Assembly (NCBI GenBank): GCA_020850915.1
Contig: JADZDV010000317.1
Span: forward strand, 1 to 9,278
DNA from: Chloroflexota bacterium
Lineage (GTDB): Bacteria; Chloroflexota; UBA6077; JADZDV01
Length of the DNA stretch: 9,278 bases
Direction: 5' to 3'
Part shown: positions 1 through 6,486 of the stretch, one piece after another
How positions within the stretch are numbered: position 1 is the first letter of the stretch
Layout: every line of letters starts with the position of its first letter
Made by a program: the position numbers and the translations under genes
The notes under the pieces: generated by a model
Told to the model about the DNA's origin: nothing
Database searches by the model: none
What the model saw: the letters and a program-made list of their open reading frames with translations, nothing else

Positions 1-119
1 CGGGCTCGTCCGCGACGCTGCCGTTGACCGCGCCTCCCGGGCAGGTCCGAGGCTGAGGCAAGTCAGGCTGGATCAGCCGCCACGCGCCGGTCGGCTCGAT
101 TGACCTCTCGCCTGCCCTG
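1..119. other. No gene seen; 3' flank of the acyltransferase gene
   Basis: This stretch lies downstream of the minus-strand acyltransferase stop codon and has no convincing reading frame on either strand. A weak 6-bp inverted repeat (ggctga near 51-56, tcagcc near 73-78) is visible but lacks a T-run, so I do not call a terminator. The true operon end may lie beyond the window. Confidence 0.5.
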
Positions 120-866
120 TCAGTAGAGCAGGCGCGTGAGCCAGGGCCACGGCTTGCGACCGTCGGGCGGCTCCGGCGGGAGCGGGGGCAGCGCTTCGGC
201 GAGCGACCGGGTGAGCTGCTCGACGAAGGCGGTCTCCGTGGCGCGGTCCGCGCCGGGCGGAGGCGGGTCCAATAGCGGCGCGACGCGCAGGCGGAGCGTC
301 TTGCCGCGCCACAGCTCCTGAGTGCCGGCCAGACCGATCGGCAGGACGCGGCGCCGTGAGCGTGACGCCAGGAAGGCGACTCCCCGCTTGATCGGCTGGA
401 CGACGTCTGGCGGCTCCCCCTCCTGATCCCAGCCCTCCGGCATCAGGCCGAGCGAGCGTCCCCCGGCCAGGATGGCGAGCGAGGCGTCCAGAGCCTGGCG
501 ATTGAGCTGGCCGGTGGTGGAGACGGGCACGACGCCGCCGATGATGGCCAGGACGAGGCGCTTCCACCAGGTGCTGAACATGCCCTCAGCGGAGCCAAGG
601 TAGACGATCCGCGGCTCCGGCGGGAGGGCCATGACGACCAGGAACGGGTCGATCCAGTTGCGATGCGGCGCGGCTGCGACAATGAGCGGCTCGCCGCGTG
701 GGACATGGTGGAGCCCCTCGTTCTCGAAGCGGAGGCGAAAGAGGCCGCGTCCCAGGACGAGCAGCAACCACCGCGCCAGGCGCCCCTGGAGCCAGAAGAG
801 GACCGGAGCCGCGGCGCGCCGGAGAGGCGACGCCGCGACCTGGAGCCGGCTGAGTGCGCGCGACAG
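120..866 (-). CDS. PlsC-family 1-acylglycerol-3-phosphate O-acyltransferase-like protein, probable CTG start
   Basis: Predicted membrane-associated acyltransferase of the PlsC/LPLAT superfamily, which transfers a fatty acyl group to a lysophospholipid such as lysophosphatidic acid. Motif I (HX4D) is HRNWID at residues 68-73 counted from the CTG start, and the FPEG-type motif III appears as MPEG near 142-145. A hydrophobic N-terminal stretch (about 20-43) should anchor it to the membrane; the tail is proline-rich. About 248 aa, near the family norm. From the rhodanese stop codon (879) down to 768 the frame has no ATG, GTG or TTG. A TTG at 765-767 is possible but has no good ribosome site and would cut the hydrophobic segment. 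A CTG at 864-866 has AGGAGG 8 nt upstream, overlapping the rhodanese TAG, so I choose it. The fold is secure; the substrate is unknown. Confidence 0.85.
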   Translation of the reverse strand: MSRALSRLQVAASPLRRAAAPVLFWLQGRLARWLLLVLGRGLFRLRFENEGLHHVPRGEPLIVAAAPHRNWIDPFLVVMALPPEPRIVYLGSAEGMFSTWWKRLVLAIIGGVVPVSTTGQLNRQALDASLAILAGGRSLGLMPEGWDQEGEPPDVVQPIKRGVAFLASRSRRRVLPIGLAGTQELWRGKTLRLRVAPLLDPPPPGADRATETAFVEQLTRSLAEALPPLPPEPPDGRKPWPWLTRLLY

Positions 867-874
867 GCTTGGAG

Positions 875-880
875 CCTCCT
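875..880 (-). promoter_or_regulatory. Shine-Dalgarno AGGAGG overlapping the rhodanese stop codon
   Basis: On the minus strand the rhodanese TAG is followed by GAGG, giving a perfect AGGAGG. The spacing to the CTG at 866-864 is 8 nt, ideal for initiation. Its position on the upstream stop codon suggests translational coupling. It is the main evidence that the acyltransferase starts at CTG rather than at the later TTG. Confidence 0.6.
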
Positions 881-1733
881 ACGCGGTTGCTTCGGCCTCC
901 GCCTTCTTCGGCCGAGCCGGGCGCTCCACCGGCAGCTCCGGTCGGCGTGACCATTCACGGAAAGAGCCGACGTAGACGCGCAGGTTGGGGAAGCCCAGCC
1001 GCTGGAGCACGGCGTAGGTGTTCGTGGCGCGATGGGACTTCTGGCAGTAGATAATGGTGGGCTTGTCCGGCGTGACCCCGCGCGACACCAGGAGGGCGCG
1101 GGCCTCGTCTGGGTCCTTGACGTACTTGCGGTCCTCCAGCAGGTCGAACCACTGGACGTGCGCCACGCCGCCGGGGATCCGGCCCATGCGAGGGTTCCAC
1201 TGCAAGCGACGAGTGCCTTCGTATTCGGGGGTCTCGCGGTTGTCGAGGACGGTCACGCTGGGATCGCCAATGGCGGCCATGACGTCGTCCGCCGTGGCGA
1301 CCATGTCGCCGCGGGGGTTGATCGGGTAGGAGACGCCGGGCGTGGCGGCCCGAGCGGGCGTATCGCGCACGAGGTCGCGCCCCGCCTCGAGCCAGGCGTC
1401 CACCCCGCCGTGGAGCACGTAGCTGCGCTCGTGGCCGAGGTAGCGGAGCATGAAGGCGCCACGAGGCGCGCGGTTCTCCGTACCAGCGTCGTAGAAGACG
1501 ACGGTGTCCTCCGGACGGATGCCGGCCTCGCCCAGCATCCGCGCCCAGTCGCGCTGGATGACCTCCATGCCTGCCGGATCGGTGCGCGCGTTGGCGTACG
1601 GGAAGGTGTCCAGGTGAATGGCGCCGGGCAGGCGGCCGCGCCGGAACTGACCGGGCAGGCGCGCGTCCACCAGCAGCACCTGGCCCGGACGCTGATCCAA
1701 CCAATCGAGATCGACGAGAAGCTGCTCAGGCAT
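879..1733 (-). CDS. Thiosulfate/3-mercaptopyruvate sulfurtransferase (two-domain rhodanese)
   Basis: Tandem rhodanese-domain protein of 284 aa, the usual length for SseA/TST-type sulfurtransferases, which move sulfane sulfur from a donor (thiosulfate or 3-mercaptopyruvate) to an acceptor such as cyanide or a thiol. The N-terminal domain (about 5-120) is the inactive structural copy: its loop reads FYDAGTENR, with Asp where the catalytic Cys would be. The C-terminal domain (about 145-270) carries the active loop YCQKSHRA with Cys230. No signal peptide, so cytoplasmic. Two adjacent ATGs occur at 1736 and 1733; a GGAG lies 5 nt before the second, the better spacing. The frame stays open upstream to 1874, but that extension lacks rhodanese character. 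It ends on the acyltransferase ribosome site and overlaps the short frame upstream. Thiosulfate versus mercaptopyruvate specificity cannot be settled by eye. Confidence 0.92.
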   Translation of the reverse strand: MPEQLLVDLDWLDQRPGQVLLVDARLPGQFRRGRLPGAIHLDTFPYANARTDPAGMEVIQRDWARMLGEAGIRPEDTVVFYDAGTENRAPRGAFMLRYLGHERSYVLHGGVDAWLEAGRDLVRDTPARAATPGVSYPINPRGDMVATADDVMAAIGDPSVTVLDNRETPEYEGTRRLQWNPRMGRIPGGVAHVQWFDLLEDRKYVKDPDEARALLVSRGVTPDKPTIIYCQKSHRATNTYAVLQRLGFPNLRVYVGSFREWSRRPELPVERPARPKKAEAEATA

Positions 1734-1926
1734 CATGACTCCACGAGCGTGATGAGATAAGCGAACGCCGGAGATGGTAGCGCCAGGAGCGCCTCGCTGC
1801 CGCCCCTCGAGCCGCCGCCCGTCTGGCCAGGACCTTCTCGGCCAGGCTCTGATCGATGTACTCCATGATGTCATCCGGAGTGCCGTCCGCGCCAGTCGGC
1901 TTCAGGCTGTCCACCACCTGCAGCAC
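1726..1926 (-). CDS. Doubtful small protein upstream of, and overlapping, the rhodanese gene
   Basis: A short frame reading VLQVVDSLKPTGADGTPDD and on to its stop at 1726, which overlaps the rhodanese ATG by 8 nt, a typical coupled-gene arrangement. Third positions are almost all G or C in the first half, so this is the best coding signal in the 1734-2070 gap. The coding look continues upstream of the GTG at 1924-1926 to about 1983 (residues ENHHANNYAALRVAPKR), yet this frame contains no ATG, GTG or TTG between the lipoprotein stop (2071) and 1926. The ATG at 1864-1866 is another possible start. No strong ribosome site precedes either. The C-terminal third is Arg/Ala-rich and unconvincing. 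It may be a real small gene with an unusual start, or the remnant of a larger one. I do not recognise the family. Confidence 0.3.
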   Translation of the reverse strand: MLQVVDSLKPTGADGTPDDIMEYIDQSLAEKVLARRAAARGAAARRSWRYHLRRSLISSRSWSHDA

Positions 1927-2070
1927 GCGCTTCGGAGCGACGCGGAGGGCGGCATAGTTGTTGGCGTGGTGGTTCTCTCGTCTCGCCGCCAGCCGGGCGT
2001 GGCGTAGCCTGGCACCGACGGAGACGGTTGTCGAGCACTCTGCTGAGCGACAAGCCCCGCGCGCTGGGGG

Positions 2071-3528
2071 TCAGGGCGTGCGCGGAGTGGTGTCGGCCGC
2101 GGGGCTCTCGGCCACGCCAGCGCGGGTTTCCAGCGCGCCGAACGCTTCGAGGATGGGGTCAAGCTGGTCGCGATAGCGGTTGGTCAGGTCGTGCAGAAGG
2201 ACGCGCAGCTCCAACTGGGCGCGCACGTTCGAGAGGTAGCGCACCGGGTAGAAGGTCGCCACAAGGACGCGTCCGGGCACCAGGTAATCGTAGGCGTGCT
2301 GAGGGTCCGAGTTCCGCTGGTAGGGGTCGCGCGCGGTCGGAAAGGGCGGAAGGTCCGACGGCTCGCCGGGCCCCCACTTGATCGGCGGGTCGGCGTTCGG
2401 CTCCAGGCGCTGGTAGAGGGTGGCCCAGCGCTCGTTCTCCCGGAGCAGGAACGGATCGCGCCGGCCCCGGCCGTCATCCTCCCCGGTCCGGTAGACGACC
2501 CGCACGACGCCGTCCGGGTGGTATTCGATCCGGATGACCTGGCCGGGCGGCAGGCCGTCCAGGCTGTCTCGCATGCCGACGGCGTCCTCGACGGCCAGGA
2601 ATGTCGAGCGCTGGTCCGGCGGCATGATGGCACGAGTAAGATAGGCGCGCGCGGACTCCGAGACGGGCTCGGTGCTCTGGGCGACGCTGAGCGCCTCGCG
2701 AACGGGGTCGAGGTAGGTGCGAGAGCGATCGATCTCGACGGTCGTTCCGGCGCCCGGTTGAAGCCCGCCGATCAGGCGACTGGTCGCCTCCATCTGAAAG
2801 ATGTCCGGGTCCTCGACGCGGAAGAGGAGTTGGGCCAGGCTGCGAGCATCCACCCGGCCGGCGCCAAGCAGGAAAGCGAGGTCCGGGCTGAGGTGGACGA
2901 GCACGTGGCCTGGCGAATCGGCGCGCTGCTCTTCGTAGCGAATGGGGAACGGCTCAGTCAGGACGTAGCGCAGACGATCGCCCTGCTCGCTCACGTAGTC
3001 GCGCACCCGGGCGGGGAGACCGAGCGTCTCGTCCTGCTCGTGCTGCGAGCGAACGACGAAGGCGTCTGGCGGCAGGACGAGCGTGAACTCATCGCCGGGC
3101 TGGATGCTGGTGGCTGTGCGACCGGGGTTTGCCTGGAAGTACGCCTGGGCGACGTAGCTGGGCGCGTCCATGCCATCCACCTGAAAGAGCGGGGTGAGCT
3201 TTGAGAAGGCGACCAGCGCGGGGCTTCCGCCGGCCTGGATTCGGATGCGGAAGAGCAGACGACCCTGGGCGTCCCGGCCGGCGGGCTGGCAGTCGAAGCC
3301 GCTGTTGTCCTGGGCGGGTGGCAGCAACTGGGCCCCGGGATGGGGCGGGGTGGGTGGAAGCAGCGTCAGGCGAGGCCCACGATCGGGCAAGATGGCCCGC
3401 GGCACGACCTGAGCCAGGCGCCCAGCCTCGGCGCAGCCGGAGAGCAGCCCGGCGAGCAGGGTCACGAGGAGCAGGCGCGCCACAGGGCGTGCCAGAGAAC
3501 AGCGTCGGCAGGGCGGGCGGCGACGCAT
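2071..3528 (-). CDS. Predicted lipoprotein of unknown family, coupled to the PBP gene
   Basis: A 485-aa protein with a type II signal peptide: basic start (MRRRPPCRRC), hydrophobic core at about 19-29 and lipobox L-S-G-C with the lipidated Cys at position 32. It should be anchored on the outer face of the cytoplasmic membrane. After the Cys comes a Pro-rich linker (about 45-72), then a long region of mixed beta/alpha character with no catalytic motif I can name. A segment near 145-155 (IQPGDEFTLVLP) recalls phrases in LysM-like or export-associated proteins, but this is not enough for a domain call. The ATG overlaps the PBP stop as TGATG, and no Shine-Dalgarno is visible, so translation probably depends on re-initiation after the PBP. 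Such coupling suggests a partner or accessory of the penicillin-binding protein. The C-terminus (AESPAADTTPRTP) looks disordered. Confidence 0.85.
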   Translation of the reverse strand: MRRRPPCRRCSLARPVARLLLVTLLAGLLSGCAEAGRLAQVVPRAILPDRGPRLTLLPPTPPHPGAQLLPPAQDNSGFDCQPAGRDAQGRLLFRIRIQAGGSPALVAFSKLTPLFQVDGMDAPSYVAQAYFQANPGRTATSIQPGDEFTLVLPPDAFVVRSQHEQDETLGLPARVRDYVSEQGDRLRYVLTEPFPIRYEEQRADSPGHVLVHLSPDLAFLLGAGRVDARSLAQLLFRVEDPDIFQMEATSRLIGGLQPGAGTTVEIDRSRTYLDPVREALSVAQSTEPVSESARAYLTRAIMPPDQRSTFLAVEDAVGMRDSLDGLPPGQVIRIEYHPDGVVRVVYRTGEDDGRGRRDPFLLRENERWATLYQRLEPNADPPIKWGPGEPSDLPPFPTARDPYQRNSDPQHAYDYLVPGRVLVATFYPVRYLSNVRAQLELRVLLHDLTNRYRDQLDPILEAFGALETRAGVAESPAADTTPRTP

Positions 3529-5696
3529 CAGAACGGGCGCCGCCAGTCCATGTCCAGCAGGATCTGCTGCTCCTGACCGGCCAGGAAGACCTCCTCGTGG
3601 GTGCCCGAACCAGGACGCGTCGAGCCGACGTTGGGGATCTGCCTCACGACCACGCCGTCCGGCACCGGCCAGGGGGTGGGCAGCCAGCCAAAGTGATTGA
3701 TGAGCCCGTGCATGAGGTCAACCCAGATCTTGCCGGCGGTCAGGGAGCTGGAGACCTTGACCATCGGATCGTTGTTGGTGTTGCCCATCCAGACGCCGAC
3801 GCAGACTTGCGGGATGCAGCCGACGGTCCAGGTATCGCGGTAGTCGTCGGTGGTGCCGGTCTTGACCATGTGCGGGCGATCGAGATTGAGCGGCGTGGCC
3901 GGCCCGAAGGTGACCAGTCGAGAGCCAGGGTCGCCCATGATGTGCAGAAGCTGATAGGCGATACGCGGGTCGACCACCTGCTCGCCGACCGGATCGTCCT
4001 GTGCGTGGTGGAGGGTGTTCCCGGCACTGTCCTGGATGTCTAGCAGCGGCTCGATCGGCAGGCGGCGCCCTTCGCGGGCGATGGTGGCGTACGCGCCGGT
4101 CAGCTCCAGCAGCCGGACCTCGCCTCCGCCAAGGGTGAGCGAGAGCCAGCGCGGATCCCAGGAGTCGAACGTGGTGATACCGAGGCGGCGGGCCATCTCC
4201 TGGAGAGCCGGTACGCCGACGTCCTTCAGCACCTTGACGGCTGGCACGTTCAGGCTGTTGCCGAGCGCGTCCCGCAGGGTGACCAGGCCGAAGTAGTGGT
4301 TTTCGTAGTTCGCCGGCGTGTAGGGCGGCTGGCCGGGCGGAGCGGAGAAGGCGGTGGGCTGGTCCATGACCCGGGTGGCCGGGTTCAAGCCGTGTTCGAA
4401 ACCGGCCAGGTAGAGCAACGGCTTGATGGAGGAGCCCGGCTGGCGACCGGCCAGCGCGACGTTGACCTGGCCGCTGATGGAGGCGTCCCAGAAGTCCTTG
4501 CTGCCGACCATTGCCAGGAGTTGGCCGTTGCGCGGGTCCATGACGACGATAGCGCTGTTGTTGGCGTGGGCAGCCTGACGGACCGCCTCGTTCTGAGCGA
4601 CGATCTGCTCCGCCAGGGCCTGGACGTCGAGATCGATACTGGTCTGGATGCGCAGGCCGCCCGTGAAGAGCGCCTCAGGGCCGTACTGCTGATGGACGAG
4701 ATCCTGGACGTAGTTCACGAAGTGGGGTGCGCGGGACGGAATGGGCTTCGGGTCCACGAGCCGGATCGGCGCGAGACGCGCCTGGTCAGCCTGGTCCTCC
4801 GTGATGAGACCGGCGTCCGCCATGAGGCTCAGGATCTGCTCCTGGCGCTCCTTGGCCTGGTCGAAGTGCTGGAGCGGATCGTGGTCCGAGGGGCTCTGAG
4901 GGATACCGGCCAGCAGCGCCGCCTCCGGCAGAGTCAGCGCACGAGCCGGCTTGCCGAAGTAGCGCTGGGCGGCGGCCTCCGCGCCGTAGACCTGGTTGGC
5001 GTAGTAGACGGTGTTCAGGTAGGCCTCGATGAGCTGCGACTTCGAGAAGCGCTGGTCCATCTGGTAGGCGGCAACGGCCTCTTTGAGCTTGCGGGCGAGC
5101 GTCTGCTCGCTGCGCTCGTCCGCAAGGAAGAGGTTGCGAACGAGCTGCATCTCGATCGTGCTGGCGCCGGAGACGACATCGTTGCCACGGGCGTCCTGCC
5201 CGACAGCACGGAGCACGCCAGCGGGATCGATGCCGCTGTGGCTGAAGAAGCGCCGGTCCTCCGCGGCGAGGGTGGCGAGCACGAGATCCCGCGAGATGGC
5301 GCTCAGCGGCGCGTAGGTGCGCTGGCCATAGTGAGGATCGTCGATGGTGGCGAGCACCGTGCCGTCGCGGGCGGTGATCGTGGCGGTCTGGGGGAGGTTG
5401 GCATCCAGTCGGCCGCCGCGAGGCAGGGCGATGGCGTCGGCAGTGAGGAAGCGGCGTGCCTGGGTTATGGCGGCGTCCGCTCCGACGAGGCCCGCGGTCA
5501 CGCCGGCCAGGAGCGCCGCCGTCAGGCTGAGGCAGGCGATGGTGAGAACGAGCGGGAGGCGCCAGGCTTCCGCCGGTCGTCGGCCGCGGACGCGGTGCGC
5601 TCGGCGGAAGCGGAGGAGGTCGTTTTCGGCGGGGGCGCCACGACTGCCTCCTCGCCTGCGCGGGTGGACCGCCGAGGAATGGCCGAAGGCGACCAT
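3528..5696 (-). CDS. Class A penicillin-binding protein (bifunctional transglycosylase/transpeptidase, PBP1A-like)
   Basis: Peptidoglycan synthase that polymerises lipid II and cross-links the stem peptides on the outer face of the membrane. Positions here count from an upstream TTG at 5732; subtract 12 for the ATG at 5696. A single membrane segment lies at about 59-83. The GT51 domain shows AAEDRRFFSHSG (catalytic Glu158), GASTIEMQL (189-197; the usual second Gln of STxxQQ is Met-Gln here), RKLKE (214-218) and IEAYLNTVYY (235-244). The transpeptidase domain has SSIK (Ser434, Lys437), SLN (493-495) and KTGTT (624-628). It is about 720 aa, normal for the class. I prefer ATG 5696, which has CGGAG 9 nt upstream, over TTG 5732, which directly follows a stop codon and lacks a well-spaced ribosome site. 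First gene of the minus-strand run. Confidence 0.93.
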   Translation of the reverse strand: MVAFGHSSAVHPRRRGGSRGAPAENDLLRFRRAHRVRGRRPAEAWRLPLVLTIACLSLTAALLAGVTAGLVGADAAITQARRFLTADAIALPRGGRLDANLPQTATITARDGTVLATIDDPHYGQRTYAPLSAISRDLVLATLAAEDRRFFSHSGIDPAGVLRAVGQDARGNDVVSGASTIEMQLVRNLFLADERSEQTLARKLKEAVAAYQMDQRFSKSQLIEAYLNTVYYANQVYGAEAAAQRYFGKPARALTLPEAALLAGIPQSPSDHDPLQHFDQAKERQEQILSLMADAGLITEDQADQARLAPIRLVDPKPIPSRAPHFVNYVQDLVHQQYGPEALFTGGLRIQTSIDLDVQALAEQIVAQNEAVRQAAHANNSAIVVMDPRNGQLLAMVGSKDFWDASISGQVNVALAGRQPGSSIKPLLYLAGFEHGLNPATRVMDQPTAFSAPPGQPPYTPANYENHYFGLVTLRDALGNSLNVPAVKVLKDVGVPALQEMARRLGITTFDSWDPRWLSLTLGGGEVRLLELTGAYATIAREGRRLPIEPLLDIQDSAGNTLHHAQDDPVGEQVVDPRIAYQLLHIMGDPGSRLVTFGPATPLNLDRPHMVKTGTTDDYRDTWTVGCIPQVCVGVWMGNTNNDPMVKVSSSLTAGKIWVDLMHGLINHFGWLPTPWPVPDGVVVRQIPNVGSTRPGSGTHEEVFLAGQEQQILLDMDWRRPF

Positions 5697-5739
5697 CAGG
5701 AACGGCTCCGTGTTCTTGAAGGAAGGGGACAACTAACGG

Positions 5740-5759
5740 CCCGACCTCATCCGGTCGGG
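5740..5759. repeat. Perfect 7-bp inverted repeat upstream of the PBP gene
   Basis: CCCGACC (5740-5746) and GGTCGGG (5753-5759) are exact inverted copies around a 6-nt centre. The dyad lies about 44 bp upstream of the PBP ATG. No T-run follows on either strand, so it is not a standard terminator. It could be a regulator's operator or a leader-RNA hairpin. No clear -10/-35 pair could be assigned beside it. Confidence 0.5.
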
Positions 5760-5868
5760 ACGCGGCCGCTGTGGCTCTCTGCACGACAGAGCGCCTCATT
5801 CAGCGCGGCGCATCGGGGTCGCGTGCGCAGAGTGCGTGCCACCGAGGAGCTGGAGCGCCTGCACCACC

Positions 5869-5900
5869 GCGGCGAGCAGCACGTCCTGGCTGCTCGCCGC
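5869..5900 (-). terminator. Hairpin after the isomerase fragment, possible terminator without U-run
   Basis: GCGGCGAGCAGC (5869-5880) and its exact inverted copy (5889-5900) form a 12-bp stem with an 8-nt loop. It starts 12 nt past the minus-strand stop codon at 5912, a terminator-like place. No T-run follows the stem, so an intrinsic terminator of the usual type is not proven. Confidence 0.45.
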
Positions 5901-5911
5901 CCCGCCCCAGG

Positions 5912-6196
5912 TCAGGCGCCCGCTTCGACCTCGGCGATGATCTCGCGGGTGGCCTCTAGCGCCTCGCTCAGGACGACGCTCGGGTCGCGCGCCCAGGTCG
6001 CCGGAATGGGCGCCTCGTAGCTCAGGTAGCCCTGGTAGCCCTTCTCGCGCAGGAGGCCGAAGAAGTCGTGAATTCGGACCACGCCCTGGCCTGGCGCGAG
6101 GCGGTCCTGTGGGCGAGGGACGTTCTCGGGCGGCGTGGTGTCCAGCGTCCAGGTGTGCAGGGCGAGGCGATCGGCCATGCTGGTGGAACGCTGCAT
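5912..6196 (-). pseudogene. C-terminal fragment of a sugar-phosphate isomerase/epimerase-like TIM-barrel protein
   Basis: The last ~80 residues match the C-terminal pattern of the xylose isomerase-like/AP endonuclease family 2 (IolE/MocC-type) barrels: LAPGQGVVRIHDFFGLLREK, then GYQGYLSYEAP, then WARDPSVVLSEALEATREI. Full-length members are about 250-300 aa; here only about 94 aa fit between the stop and the neighbouring tRNA promoter, so roughly the first two thirds are missing. The frame stays open through the tRNA gene on the opposite strand, but that stretch is not protein-like. The ATG at 6194-6196 (MQRSTSMADRLALHTW) has GGAGG 9 nt upstream, so a short product might still be made, though half a barrel should not be catalytic. 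Most likely a truncated remnant beside a recombination-prone tRNA; a short intact gene is the less likely alternative. Confidence 0.6.
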
Positions 6197-6278
6197 GGGT
6201 GAAGTCCTCCCCGCGGAATCGGAGAAGTGTAGCGGCCGGCGCGCCACAGGAGCGCTGGCAACCGCGAGCCGGCCGGCT

Positions 6279-6309
6279 TTGGCGAGAGAAAAAACGGGCA
6301 TGCTATACT
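6279..6309 (+). promoter_or_regulatory. Promoter of tRNA-Leu
   Basis: An extended -10, TGCTATACT (6301-6309, hexamer TATACT at 6304-6309), ends 9 nt before the tRNA 5' end. A -35-like TTGGCG lies at 6279-6284 with a long 19-nt spacer, which the extended -10 may compensate. Transcription would start within a few bases of the mature tRNA, leaving almost no leader. Confidence 0.7.
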
Positions 6310-6318
6310 CTCCTGCAC

Positions 6319-6402
6319 GCCGAAGTGGCGGAACCGGCAGACGCGCTACGTTCAGGGCGTAGTGGGAGAACTCCCGTGGGGGTTCGAATCCCCCCTTCGG
6401 CA
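6319..6402 (+). tRNA. tRNA-Leu(CAG)
   Basis: An 84-nt class II tRNA. The acceptor stem is GCCGAAG (6319-6325) with CTTCGGC (6395-6401) and discriminator A6402. The anticodon stem CTACG/CGTAG encloses the loop TTCAGGG, giving anticodon CAG, which reads the leucine codon CUG. The long variable arm (TGGGAG/CTCCCG) is as expected for tRNA-Leu, and the T arm is GGGGG-TTCGAAT-CCCCC. After the discriminator the DNA reads CCG, so the CCA tail is not fully encoded and must be completed by the CCA-adding enzyme. Its 3' end forms the left copy of the direct repeat that bounds the adjacent element. Confidence 0.97.
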
Positions 6403-6404
6403 CC
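6386..6404 (+). repeat. attL-like repeat at the tRNA-Leu 3' end
   Basis: The 19-nt sequence GAATCCCCCCTTCGGCACC covers the 3' side of the T arm and acceptor stem. It matches 18 of 19 positions at 9252-9270 in the same orientation. Tyrosine recombinases commonly integrate elements at this part of tRNA genes. Confidence 0.75.
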
Positions 6405-6405
6405 G

Positions 6406-6439
6406 AACCCCCGGTTTTGAACTCAAAACCGGGGGTTTT
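6406..6439 (+). terminator. Rho-independent terminator after tRNA-Leu
   Basis: AACCCCCGGTTTTGA (6406-6420) is exactly complementary to 6423-6437, giving a stem of up to about 14 bp with a small loop, followed by TTTT (6436-6439). It begins 4 nt after the tRNA. It lies inside the repeat boundary, so it would be element DNA. It also separates tRNA transcription from the convergent recombinase gene. Confidence 0.9.
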
Positions 6440-6486
6440 CCGCGTCCTGAGGAGCAATAGGAGGAGCGGTAGCTCCGGACGACGCC

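Noticed and set aside
1032..1760. 242-aa open frame on the plus strand
   Set aside because: Antisense to the rhodanese gene, which shows both domains and the active-site loop.
1731..1874. Longer N-terminus for the rhodanese starting at ATG 1872-1874
   Set aside because: The extra 47 residues are Arg/Trp/Ser-rich and unlike any rhodanese, while ATG 1733 has a well-spaced GGAG and gives the normal family length.
2191..3204. 337-aa open frame on the plus strand
   Set aside because: Antisense shadow of the lipoprotein gene. The minus-strand protein has a signal peptide and a stop/start overlap with the PBP gene; this one has neither a motif nor a sensible context.
4296..6020. 574-aa open frame on the plus strand
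   Set aside because: It lies entirely antisense to the PBP gene, whose motifs are unmistakable. Long antisense frames are expected in GC-rich coding DNA, and its residues show no domain.
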